64,000 bases of DNA from a virus, in IMG/VR virus record IMGVR_UViG_3300032285_003360, positions 37,770 through 101,769 of that record. The stretch is one strand, 5' to 3'. Shown in pieces: positions 1 through 7,298 of this stretch. Position 1 is the stretch's first letter. Each line of letters starts with the position of its first letter. Below the pieces are notes generated by a model. It had not been told where the DNA came from, searched no databases, and worked only from the letters and a program-made list of their open reading frames with translations. A program made the translations under genes and the position numbers.

Positions 1-1518
1 ACTTGCAACACAGTGATGCATGAATGCACCCTCTTCAATATACTCCTCTTCTCTTTTTAAAATATATGGGTAGAACGTTTGCTTGATGTTCTTATCGGAT
101 GAAATAAATCTTGATATTGGTTTTTCAACCTCATCTATCATTTTTTGATTAAAGACATATTCAATCACCCAACCCTTCTTCATGGCTGAAATAATCTTAG
201 AAAACTCTTGGTGTTCTTTATTAAAGTCCATAATTGTCCTTGCTCTTATTCTAAATGATTGGTCAACTTCTCTAATTTTATTAACCATATAAACATGGTC
301 AAAAATATCTTTAGATAAATCAGCGTTTATGCCTCTTGGATAAGTCCCATCATTTACACATTTACTGATGTTTTCTTTCTCATCATCATAAAAGTTTAAT
401 ACCGCCATAGCATTTTTAAAATCATCTAATCTTTTTTTGATGTTATGAATACTATCTGGTTCCCGATTACCTTCTTTTTTATATGACGATTTTAATAAAA
501 TTTCATTACTTAAATTACCAATATACTTGGTATAATTTTCACCAAATAAAAAACAAAATTGACCTAACGCATATAAATCTATAAATCGATGGTCATGAAC
601 AATTTTAATTAATATTTTTGATTTACAACCCAATAAATCTAAGACGGATGCGATTAACTTTCTATCATTTTTCTTAAAGAATTTTTCCGTTGGGTAATAA
701 TACTTTAATAAGTGTTCATATTCATCATTTGGTATTTTGATTTTTTTAAGTTCAACAAACGTTTTAACAAGGTGATTGTAAAATGGTGATAAATCGGTAT
801 ACGTAGTGTTTTTAGCATCAAAATTAAATTGTGCTGTGATAAATTTATAAAACTCTTCATCACTTAAACATGTCTCCGTATTTTGCATTTGTGGTAACAC
901 CTTATCCTTTTTCTTATAATATCTTTCTAAATGAAAAATACTACTAGATGTGTTCATTATGTGATTTAACGATAAAAAAGAATTCGTTAAAAAAGTTTGA
1001 GTGGCTTTACGTCCGCGTCCAGGTTTACCAGATGTATTGATTATTATAAAATTCCCTTTAACTAAATCAAATGTTAAAGTAGTCCTACTTGTTGACGTTC
1101 TAAAATACTTAGCGTTATATGGTCTTATTTTAAGATGTTCAGAAATTGTTATTGAGATTTTATCACCGTTTTTTCTAACCTTTCTTTCAATTATTTTAAC
1201 TTGAACATGTGCAAATGGATTGTTGTAATGTCTTTTAATTTGACGGTCCTTAGTTGTTATATAATCTTTGATGGCGATGGGGAAAGCAACATGCTCCATT
1301 GAACCTTCATTTTGAACATAAAAAAAATGCGCGGAAGGTCGTTTATAACTTCCCGATATCTCAATCATTTCTTTATCGTTCCTAGTTATTTGTGAATCAA
1401 ATATGTTTTCCCATGTACGCTCCTTTATATTCTCTTTTTTAGGAGGTATTTGGTTATAATTCTTAACTAACGATATTGATGCGTAGCTAAGTCGTTGGTG
1501 AAATATAGGTGTTTCCAT
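1..1518 (-). CDS. PcfJ-like protein, C-terminus cut by the window edge
   Basis: The frame is open from the ATG at 1518 to base 1 without a stop, giving at least 506 codons; the C-terminus lies outside the window. Residues ~487-506 contain EEGAFMHHCV, which fits the Gly...His-Cys-Val signature of PcfJ-like proteins, a family found on conjugative plasmids and in many phages with no settled biochemical role. The preceding ~480 residues are lysine- and aromatic-rich and carry no motif I recognise. It is divergent from the tiny gene at 1574, with 55 AT-rich bases between them. The family call rests mainly on the short motif and the overall length. Confidence 0.6.
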   Translation of the reverse strand, partial: METPIFHQRLSYASISLVKNYNQIPPKKENIKERTWENIFDSQITRNDKEMIEISGSYKRPSAHFFYVQNEGSMEHVAFPIAIKDYITTKDRQIKRHYNNPFAHVQVKIIERKVRKNGDKISITISEHLKIRPYNAKYFRTSTSRTTLTFDLVKGNFIIINTSGKPGRGRKATQTFLTNSFLSLNHIMNTSSSIFHLERYYKKKDKVLPQMQNTETCLSDEEFYKFITAQFNFDAKNTTYTDLSPFYNHLVKTFVELKKIKIPNDEYEHLLKYYYPTEKFFKKNDRKLIASVLDLLGCKSKILIKIVHDHRFIDLYALGQFCFLFGENYTKYIGNLSNEILLKSSYKKEGNREPDSIHNIKKRLDDFKNAMAVLNFYDDEKENISKCVNDGTYPRGINADLSKDIFDHVYMVNKIREVDQSFRIRARTIMDFNKEHQEFSKIISAMKKGWVIEYVFNQKMIDEVEKPISRFISSDKNIKQTFYPYILKREEEYIEEGAFMHHCVAS

Positions 1519-1573
1519 GGGTCAAATATACTAAAAAAAATTTGGAATATACTTATATAAAAATAACATAATT

Positions 1574-1708
1574 ATGGCTAAAGCAAAAGGTGGTAAATCA
1601 GCCTCTTCAGTAAAAGTCACTTTTGGTAAAAGAAAAGGTGGCAAGTCTCAAAAAAGTTGGGGCCCGAAGGCTCAAAAACCAAAGACCTATAGAGGTCAAG
1701 GTCGCTGA
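1574..1708 (+). CDS. Tiny Lys/Gly-rich basic protein (44 aa)
   Basis: This ATG-to-TGA frame encodes 44 residues beginning MAKAKGGKSASS and ending PKTYRGQGR. It is extremely rich in Lys, Gly and Ser, has a single Trp, and has almost no acidic residues. Support for a real gene is that it exactly fills the space between a divergent AT-rich upstream region and a strong terminator six bases after its stop. A nucleic-acid-binding or virion-packaged role is suggested only by composition. I do not recognise a named family. Confidence 0.6.
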   Translation: MAKAKGGKSASSVKVTFGKRKGGKSQKSWGPKAQKPKTYRGQGR

Positions 1709-1710
1709 GG

Positions 1711-1739
1711 AAAGAACCACCCTTTATGGGTGGTTTTTT
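1711..1739. terminator. Bidirectional intrinsic terminator
   Basis: AACCACCC (1715-1722) pairs perfectly with GGGTGGTT (1728-1735) across a 5-nt loop. A T run follows on the plus strand, and the A-rich left flank gives a U run on the minus strand. It sits between the converging 44-aa gene and thyA, whose last codons begin at 1738, so it can end both transcripts. Confidence 0.8.
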
Positions 1740-2877
1740 AATTTGATAAGGGTGCTTTAATCGATGGATGTGATTTATAACCCACAATCTCAAAGTCGTC
1801 AGGTCTCCAATATTTGGTCTTTTCAATGATTGATGGTTCATCACCTTTTATCTTAACTGATGGTAAACCAAAAGGTTCTCTTGTAATTTGCTCCTTAGCT
1901 TGTTCAATATGGTTCAAATAAAGATGCGTATCCCCCAAATTTCCCACCAATTCGTCTGGCAACATATTAACTTCTCTGGCAATTATTTCCAATAATAACG
2001 CATAAGAAGCGATATTAAAGGGTAATCCTAAGAATGTATCTACTGAACGCTGATTCCACATTAAAGAGATTGCTCTTGTTGGGGTTGGTTCATAATATGT
2101 GTCATCGTAGTTAGGTAAATTATTTGGGTCAAAGAATCTCTCCATACCTGTTTCATAATTCTTAACAAACCAAACGTTGTATCTTTCTTCCGCACTTAAT
2201 TCTCTTGTATAAACTTGAAATCCATAATGACAAGGTGGTAAAACCATCTTGTTTAATTCACCTACATTCCAAGCTGATACCATCAATCTTCTACTATCAG
2301 GATTAGTTTTAAGGTCATTGATTAGATTTTGGATTTGGTCGGTATCTTTTGGACTCCAATCTTCTTGCCAATATTGGCTAGTATCTACACTCTCCCATTC
2401 TTTCCATTGTTTACCATAAATTGGTCCTAATTCGCCCCACTCCTTAGCAAAATCATTATCTGTTTTGATTTTGTTAATGAATTCTTCTTGTGTCAATGGA
2501 ATTAAATCATCAGGGTTACTAAACATATTTTCAATATGTGGTTGCATCCCCATTATATCACCACATTTATATCCATCAATAAGTTCGTTTACTTTTTTAG
2601 AATAGTTTTTATAAGCATCTCCGTCCCAAATGTGACATCCATTCTCAACAAGATATTGAATGTTAGTTTCTCCACGAAGGAACCATAATAACTCAGTCAC
2701 CATTGTCTTCCACGCCATCTTCTTGGTGGTTAACAATGGAAACCCTTGTCTCATGTTATGACGTATTTGTCTTCCGAACACCGATATAGTTCCAGTGCCA
2801 GTTCTATCAGTTTTAGTGACACCATTATCCAAGATGTCTTGTAGCAAATCTTGATATTTTTTATCAATTGTATTCAT
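1738..2877 (-). CDS. thyA: Thymidylate synthase (ThyA type)
   Basis: ThyA methylates dUMP to dTMP using methylenetetrahydrofolate, supplying thymidine for phage DNA replication. Visible landmarks are DRTGTGT near residue 24, FPLLTTKK near 46, the catalytic-cysteine motif PPCHYGFQVY (Cys216), a Q-R-S-x-D segment, and FLGLPFNIASYA. The C-terminal half ends with the usual HPxI(K)-type segment. At 379 residues it is about 100 longer than bacterial ThyA. The extra length is an insert of ~50 residues between the GDAYKNYSKK and GPIYGKQW regions plus a second one after QVY, before the QRSVD motif. Its stop overlaps the terminator T run, and the next gene downstream in the same direction lies in a separate unit. 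Confidence 0.97.
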   Translation of the reverse strand: MNTIDKKYQDLLQDILDNGVTKTDRTGTGTISVFGRQIRHNMRQGFPLLTTKKMAWKTMVTELLWFLRGETNIQYLVENGCHIWDGDAYKNYSKKVNELIDGYKCGDIMGMQPHIENMFSNPDDLIPLTQEEFINKIKTDNDFAKEWGELGPIYGKQWKEWESVDTSQYWQEDWSPKDTDQIQNLINDLKTNPDSRRLMVSAWNVGELNKMVLPPCHYGFQVYTRELSAEERYNVWFVKNYETGMERFFDPNNLPNYDDTYYEPTPTRAISLMWNQRSVDTFLGLPFNIASYALLLEIIAREVNMLPDELVGNLGDTHLYLNHIEQAKEQITREPFGLPSVKIKGDEPSIIEKTKYWRPDDFEIVGYKSHPSIKAPLSN

Positions 2878-2878
2878 A

Positions 2879-3982
2879 TTAATAATTGTCTAAATTATTT
2901 GTAAATTCATAATACCATTTTGACATGTGGTGTCTCCAAACGTCTTCATTACGATATTCTTTTTCCCATTGAAAAAATATGTCGGGTATGAATTTTTTAT
3001 TTTTAAGAATATCCAATGCAACATTATAATTATATTCGGCAGTATCCTTTAGCGCTTCACGTATTTCTAAAGGTGAATATTTTTCACAAACTCTTTTAAT
3101 TTCTTTAACATGTTCTTGAGCCCTAATTATATCATCATCAACCGAATCAAATGTATAATCAAATATTTCATCATAAAGTTTAAAACCAAAATTAGTTAGA
3201 ACTTTGTTAACATTTTTTGCACCATAAGTTATAAATGGTTTTCTATGAAGAATTGGAATGAATGTTTTTTCAGTTAAGAATATCACATCATACGTGCTTT
3301 CTGTAACTTGTTGGAACGCTGATTCCAAGTAGGATGGATAAATTTCCCAATAGTTACCTTGATTAACGACATCGGCGGGGTCGGGATAATTTGTTGGGAC
3401 ATTAAAATTGGTAAAATCAAAATGGTTTCTTGTGAACCAATTGAATTGTTTAATGTTAAACTCAGTTGAAAAACATGAATATAAATTCGTTTCTAATAGA
3501 CCAAAGTCTTTTAATAATTGTAAAATATACATCCTATGAACACGAGGAAGTCTATTATAACTTGTAAAATAATATTTCGGATTGTAATTTAAAGTGGGCG
3601 GCGTTACAAAACGATTTTGGTAATTTGCGAAAGTATGATATAAAAAATATAACGTAAAGAAATGTCTATTTGGATTTAAATGTCTAAAAAAATCTTGTCT
3701 ATTATAAAAATCTTTTTCTTTATCGTAATCACCATAACCTGAGTATATTATGTCGACCTTTGTTTGACTCCAATCGTTAAGATATTCAGAATAATTTTTC
3801 AAAAGCACAGGTTGAATTTCAGGTAAACAAAGAATTTTTAAATCATTGTTCCTATTATGACATTTGTCAATAATATCCAAGAATGTGGTATTAAAGGTAA
3901 ACGACCATATATAATAAGGGTAATTCTTATCGACACTGGTATTATATTTCACAAATCCTTCGTTTTGAATTGCCGGTGTCAT
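2879..3982 (-). CDS. Possible glycosyltransferase-like protein (367 aa)
   Basis: The protein has 367 residues and is rich in Tyr, Phe and Asn. A C-terminal segment around residues 235-275 reads FLTEKTFIPILHRKPF followed by a GFKLYDEIFDYTFD stretch. This TEKTF...PF...GF..(F/Y)D layout recurs in phage and bacterial proteins related to GT-B (fucosyltransferase-like) enzymes. The N-terminal half is unassigned. One base separates it from thyA, which follows it, and it is preceded by two tiny membrane-type genes on the same strand. The enzymatic call is inference from that one motif region, and the acceptor and donor are unknown. Confidence 0.45.
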   Translation of the reverse strand: MTPAIQNEGFVKYNTSVDKNYPYYIWSFTFNTTFLDIIDKCHNRNNDLKILCLPEIQPVLLKNYSEYLNDWSQTKVDIIYSGYGDYDKEKDFYNRQDFFRHLNPNRHFFTLYFLYHTFANYQNRFVTPPTLNYNPKYYFTSYNRLPRVHRMYILQLLKDFGLLETNLYSCFSTEFNIKQFNWFTRNHFDFTNFNVPTNYPDPADVVNQGNYWEIYPSYLESAFQQVTESTYDVIFLTEKTFIPILHRKPFITYGAKNVNKVLTNFGFKLYDEIFDYTFDSVDDDIIRAQEHVKEIKRVCEKYSPLEIREALKDTAEYNYNVALDILKNKKFIPDIFFQWEKEYRNEDVWRHHMSKWYYEFTNNLDNY

Positions 3983-3983
3983 C

Positions 3984-4172
3984 TTATAATATTTTTTGAA
4001 TTTGGAAACCCGCCATAAATGTTAACCACCTTACAGTTAAACCCCATGAAGGTGAGGTTTTACCATCATCATAATATTCATTCTTGTCATAATAAAAAAC
4101 TATAGCAGGTAAAATAAACCAGTGATGTCTTTTATTATAAATGAAAAAGTCTTTATAATATTTCTTACCCAT
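3984..4172 (-). CDS. Small aromatic-rich protein (62 aa)
   Basis: The 62 residues contain many Tyr, Trp, Phe and Lys, for example WFILPAIVFYY near residue 18 and WLTFMAGFQI near 49. Each could be a short membrane-associated segment. It lies one base from the next gene and starts one base after the stop of the 59-aa gene at 4174, so it behaves as part of a packed minus-strand unit. No family is recognised. Confidence 0.5.
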   Translation of the reverse strand: MGKKYYKDFFIYNKRHHWFILPAIVFYYDKNEYYDDGKTSPSWGLTVRWLTFMAGFQIQKIL

Positions 4173-4173
4173 C

Positions 4174-4353
4174 TTATTTCTTTTTTGGTTTTTTAAAATA
4201 ATCTAAAACTAAATTGATTGAACCTAAGCTAATTGCACCCCAACCAAAATATTTTTCTATTTGCGGGTTAGCATCAGGAACACCGTATTTCTCAATAAGA
4301 ATACCAGTTAATATCATCATTATGTAAATGATTTCTTTGATTTTTATTTGCAT
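4174..4353 (-). CDS. Small membrane protein (59 aa)
   Basis: This short frame runs from ATG at 4353 to TAA at 4174. It begins MQIKIKEIIYIMMILTGILI, a likely transmembrane helix, continues through a Gly-rich second hydrophobic stretch (WGAISLGSINLVL), and ends KKPKKK. Two short helices and a basic tail are compatible with a small phage inner-membrane protein of holin size, but nothing proves lysis. It abuts the 62-aa gene with one base between them. Confidence 0.5.
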   Translation of the reverse strand: MQIKIKEIIYIMMILTGILIEKYGVPDANPQIEKYFGWGAISLGSINLVLDYFKKPKKK

Positions 4354-4410
4354 AATATTGTTTTTAACAAATTTACAAAAAAATTTTGATATTCCGAAAT
4401 AATTATAGTT

Positions 4411-4776
4411 ATGTCAGTTATAATCGGTAATAAACATTTCCCCGCAGAATACATGTTAACTCCTGAACAAACTCGTCAGGGAATGATGGGTCGCGAAAGC
4501 TTGGAAGGTTGTATGGTATTCAAAATGGGTAAAGGTCACCATTCTTTTTGGATGAAGGATTGTGTTATCCCACTTGATATTGTGTTTGTTAGTAATAACC
4601 GAATAAGCCGCATCCACCCAAACTGTCCTCCTGCTGACCCACATGCAATGAATCCACCACGTTACACCGGTATTGGTGACCACGTGATTGAATTCCCTGC
4701 AGGCATGGCTTCAGACTTTAGAGTTGGTGACAGAGTTTCTATGTATTTGGGGACACCTCAGAATCCTGTTCAATAG
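4411..4776 (+). CDS. DUF192 family protein
   Basis: The 121 residues match the DUF192 fold pattern: an early E-Q-x-R-Q-G-M-M-G-R motif (residues 19-28), then HHSFWMKDCVIPLDIVFV (residues 43-60), and a C-terminal VIEFPAGMASDFRVGDRV. DUF192 proteins are small, widespread, often secreted beta proteins of unknown function. This copy has no signal peptide, so it would stay in the cytoplasm or virion. Its 3' end overlaps the convergent methylase-like gene by 38 nt, so both final segments are encoded on opposite strands of the same DNA. Confidence 0.85.
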   Translation: MSVIIGNKHFPAEYMLTPEQTRQGMMGRESLEGCMVFKMGKGHHSFWMKDCVIPLDIVFVSNNRISRIHPNCPPADPHAMNPPRYTGIGDHVIEFPAGMASDFRVGDRVSMYLGTPQNPVQ

Positions 4777-5428
4777 TCCATTTACTATAATCATACTTTA
4801 CTTTAGGGTTGGTCTTTTGGAACACCCAAAAATAACTATGATATTTTCTTGCATGTTGTTGTCTAGTCCACTTTGTCCCAAAACTATTAACCCTTGTGTT
4901 TGAATTTAAGATAAATAAATCTTTAGGATAGAATCCAAGCTCCATGGCCATATTCATAATCATAGAATGGGTAAAATGATTTTTACCGCTTGATACGGTA
5001 TCTTGACATTTCATTACAACAAAACCGTCCTTAGCGCAAATTCTGTATAACTCCTTAAGTGTTAAGTAATAGTTCTTCATCAAATCTTCATAAGTTGTAT
5101 ACCCTTCAAATCGTTTAGCCATAAGGGAACTACCTTCCTTGTTACTTTTATATGTCGCACCCGCAATAACAAACGGAGGATCATACATAATACTATTCAT
5201 TGAACCGTCAGCAAATGGTAAATTCTCTGAGCTCGCTTGAATTACACTATCATTGGCCGGATACAAATCTGATTTATTGATGGGTGATGGTAAGTCCTTC
5301 CAAAAGGATCCTTTTGAATATGTGCAATCCAAATCAAATTGCTCGATTTCATAAAGAAACATTATGTTTTTAATTGTTTCGTAATTAGAATTGTAGATGC
5401 TTTTTACGGGTTTAAAATCTTTATCCAT
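4739..5428 (-). CDS. DNA methyltransferase-like protein
   Basis: The 229-residue protein carries MYDPPFVIAG with a DPPF tetrad at residues 83-86, the position of the catalytic (D/N)PP(Y/F) motif of amino-methyltransferases acting on DNA. It also has VVMKCQDTVSSGK, resembling the next conserved strand-loop of that fold. No target-recognition domain is obvious, and a clear SAM-binding FxGxG is not seen, so the chemistry is inferred from motif IV. It could protect phage DNA or modify bases. It is divergent from the 43-aa gene at 5518 and convergent with the DUF192 gene, overlapping it by 38 nt. Confidence 0.7.
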   Translation of the reverse strand: MDKDFKPVKSIYNSNYETIKNIMFLYEIEQFDLDCTYSKGSFWKDLPSPINKSDLYPANDSVIQASSENLPFADGSMNSIMYDPPFVIAGATYKSNKEGSSLMAKRFEGYTTYEDLMKNYYLTLKELYRICAKDGFVVMKCQDTVSSGKNHFTHSMIMNMAMELGFYPKDLFILNSNTRVNSFGTKWTRQQHARKYHSYFWVFQKTNPKVKYDYSKWTIEQDSEVSPNT

Positions 5429-5431
5429 TTC

Positions 5432-5460
5432 TTGACATTTTAATTTTTATGTGTTATATT
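5432..5460 (+). promoter_or_regulatory. Sigma-70-like promoter candidate
   Basis: TTGACA (5432-5437) is followed after exactly 17 bases by TATATT (5455-5460), in the 89-base divergent gap upstream of the plus-strand gene at 5518. The -35 box is perfect and the -10 box has one clear mismatch. In AT-rich DNA such matches also arise by chance, and the presumed Bacteroidota host would normally use a different consensus, so this is a candidate only. Confidence 0.4.
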
Positions 5461-5517
5461 TTAAAATATAAGGAATTAAATTCAATAAACCAAAATATTT
5501 ATTAAAAAACACACACT

Positions 5518-5649
5518 ATGGGATGCGGATGCAAAAAAAAACAAGAACAACCAGTGGTTCAACAACCACCTCAATCAATTAACCTACAAAACGTAGCAGC
5601 ACCAACGGTGACTCAACCTGCAGCTCCTGCTCCACCTCAAAACCCTTAA
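5518..5649 (+). CDS. Tiny cysteine/proline-rich protein (43 aa)
   Basis: This ATG-to-TAA frame of 43 residues begins MGCGCKKKQEQPVV and continues as a Gln/Pro/Ala-rich tail. The N-terminal Cys-Gly-Cys-Lys-Lys-Lys could bind metal or be acylated, and the tail looks disordered. It sits alone between a promoter-like sequence and a strong hairpin terminator, which supports an independently transcribed small gene. Tiny proteins starting MGCGCKK occur in other phages in my recollection, but no function is known to me. Confidence 0.6.
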   Translation: MGCGCKKKQEQPVVQQPPQSINLQNVAAPTVTQPAAPAPPQNP

Positions 5650-5653
5650 TAAT

Positions 5654-5709
5654 ATATCGTCGATATAAACGATAATTAGCTTTATCACGAATATCGACGA
5701 TATTTTTTT
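5654..5709 (+). terminator. Long hairpin terminator
   Basis: ATATCGTCGATAT (5654-5666) pairs perfectly with ATATCGACGATAT (5691-5703). Inside it a second stem GATAA/TTATC is closed by a 6-nt loop, with a symmetric 4/4 internal bulge between the two stems. A T run (5703-5709) follows. It ends the 43-aa gene and insulates it from the operon starting at 5743. The two-storey stem is longer than a minimal terminator needs. Confidence 0.75.
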
Positions 5710-5717
5710 ATTCAGGA

Positions 5718-5739
5718 AATATATAAACATGTATATATT
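5718..5739. promoter_or_regulatory. Inverted repeat, candidate operator of the 5743 operon
   Basis: AATATATA (5718-5725) and TATATATT (5732-5739) form a perfect 8-bp inverted repeat around the 6-base centre AACATG, ending three bases before the ATG of a ribbon-helix-helix-like gene. Such proteins typically bind short palindromes and repress their own genes, so autoregulation is a reasonable inference. The low sequence complexity means chance cannot be excluded. Confidence 0.35.
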
Positions 5740-5742
5740 ATT

Positions 5743-5940
5743 ATGGAAGCAAAAAGCAAATTAACGAGCGTTCACGTCTTGGAAGACGTTTACAATAAAT
5801 TTAAAGTAAATTCAATTGAAGGAAGTTTATCATTTCAAAAATTTGTAAACCGTTCAATGGATTTATATAATAAAGACGAAAATTTTCGTAACAAGGTAAA
5901 CAACCACATTGGATTGGCTGCTACCGGTTCTAAGTATTAA
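5743..5940 (+). CDS. Ribbon-helix-helix-like small protein (65 aa)
   Basis: The 65 residues run KLTSVHVLEDVYNKFK and then SLSFQKFVNRSMDLYN. This is a short beta strand followed by two amphipathic helices with a turn between them, the arrangement of Arc/MetJ-type DNA-binding proteins. It is the first gene of the plus-strand surface-polysaccharide operon and lies just behind the inverted repeat at 5718-5739. The next gene starts two bases after its stop. A role as operon regulator is inferred from fold impression and position, not from a diagnostic motif. Confidence 0.55.
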   Translation: MEAKSKLTSVHVLEDVYNKFKVNSIEGSLSFQKFVNRSMDLYNKDENFRNKVNNHIGLAATGSKY

Positions 5941-5942
5941 TC

Positions 5943-7298
5943 ATGGCTAAAAAAAGAATATTATTATTAAGCGACGACTTAAGAATGACGTCTGGTATTG
6001 CCACGATGTCAAAAGAGATTGTCTTAGGGACAGTTGATAAATTTGATTGGGTTCAATTAGGTGCAGCTGTTAGTCATCCTGAGTTCGGTAAGATTGTTGA
6101 TATGAACGACGATGTTAGAAAAAGAACTGGTGTTGAAGATGCGTATGTAAGAATTTATCCAAACAATGGTTATGGTAACATTGGTATCATAAGAAAATTG
6201 ATAAAGGACGAACAAATCGATGCGATATTACATTTCACTGACCCGCATTATTGGCAATGGTTATATGATGCTGAGCATGAGATAAGACAAACGACGCCAA
6301 TATTATATTATCATATATGGGATAACATTCCTGACCCTGTTTATAATAGAAACTATTATGAATCATGTGATTGGTTAGGGTGTATTTCTAAATTAACATA
6401 TGGTATTGTTCATCGTGTTGGTAAATTAACAACTCACAACACATTTAAACCATTAGAAGATTGGCAGATAAGTTATGTCCCACACGGTATCAATGAAAAA
6501 GTTTTTAAACCAACTGAAGTGAGTGATGAAATAAAACAACTTGTTACAGGTGGTAAAGAATATGATTATATCTTATTTTATAACAACAGAAACATTAGAC
6601 GTAAACAACCATCCGATGTAGTTTATTCATATAGATTATTTTGTGATAGTTTGCCAAAGAATAAAGCTGACAAGTGTTTATTACTTATGCACACAGCACC
6701 TGTTGATGAGAATGGAACTGATTTGAATGCTGTGATTGAAGCACTTTGTCCTTACGATGTTCGATTCACTAACATGAAACTTGAACAAGAGAAGTTAAAT
6801 GAGATTTATAATTTTGTTGATTGCACAATCAATCTTGCGAATAACGAAGGATTTGGTTTGACAACAGCAGAAAGTATTATGGCGGGGACACCAATCATTG
6901 CTAACGTTACCGGTGGTTTGCAAGACCAAATGGGATTTGGTTATACTGCTGATGATTACATTACATTTGGTTCGTTACATAATGTAAGAACACATGGTGA
7001 AACATTACATGGTGATTGGGCACACCCTATTTGGCCAAGTGCAATTAATATAAATGGTTCTGTTCCAACACCTTATATCTTTGATGATAGAGTTGATGAT
7101 AACAAAGTTGCTGATGCGATTATGGAATCATATCAATTGGGTAAGAAGAAAAGAAAGAAGAATGGATTGAAGGGTAGAGAGTGGGCTATTGAGAATATAT
7201 CATCTAAGGTGATGTGTGATAAATTGACTGAAGGAATTGAAACAACGTTAGTAAATTTTAAACCTCGTCAAAAATTTGATTTTTATAAAATTGTATGA
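5943..7298 (+). CDS. Glycosyltransferase, GT-B fold (GT4-like)
   Basis: The protein has 451 residues. The N-terminal half starts with KKRILLLSDDLRMTSGIATM, the glycine-containing first strand-loop of GT-B enzymes. The C-terminal half contains NNEGFGLTTAESIMAGTPII and a following GGLQDQMGF, the nucleotide-sugar-binding region of GT4 with its E-x7-E glutamates. It would transfer a sugar from a nucleotide donor in the cytoplasm. Its stop overlaps the start of the next GT by 4 nt (ATGA), so the pair is translationally coupled. Acceptor and sugar cannot be read from the sequence. Confidence 0.9.
   Translation: MAKKRILLLSDDLRMTSGIATMSKEIVLGTVDKFDWVQLGAAVSHPEFGKIVDMNDDVRKRTGVEDAYVRIYPNNGYGNIGIIRKLIKDEQIDAILHFTDPHYWQWLYDAEHEIRQTTPILYYHIWDNIPDPVYNRNYYESCDWLGCISKLTYGIVHRVGKLTTHNTFKPLEDWQISYVPHGINEKVFKPTEVSDEIKQLVTGGKEYDYILFYNNRNIRRKQPSDVVYSYRLFCDSLPKNKADKCLLLMHTAPVDENGTDLNAVIEALCPYDVRFTNMKLEQEKLNEIYNFVDCTINLANNEGFGLTTAESIMAGTPIIANVTGGLQDQMGFGYTADDYITFGSLHNVRTHGETLHGDWAHPIWPSAININGSVPTPYIFDDRVDDNKVADAIMESYQLGKKKRKKNGLKGREWAIENISSKVMCDKLTEGIETTLVNFKPRQKFDFYKIV

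Noticed and set aside
1523-1530. Minus-strand TATATTTG, matching the Bacteroidota -7 consensus TAnnTTTG
   Set aside because: It ends five bases before the PcfJ-like ATG, which would demand a leaderless transcript, and no -33 TTTG lies at the right distance.
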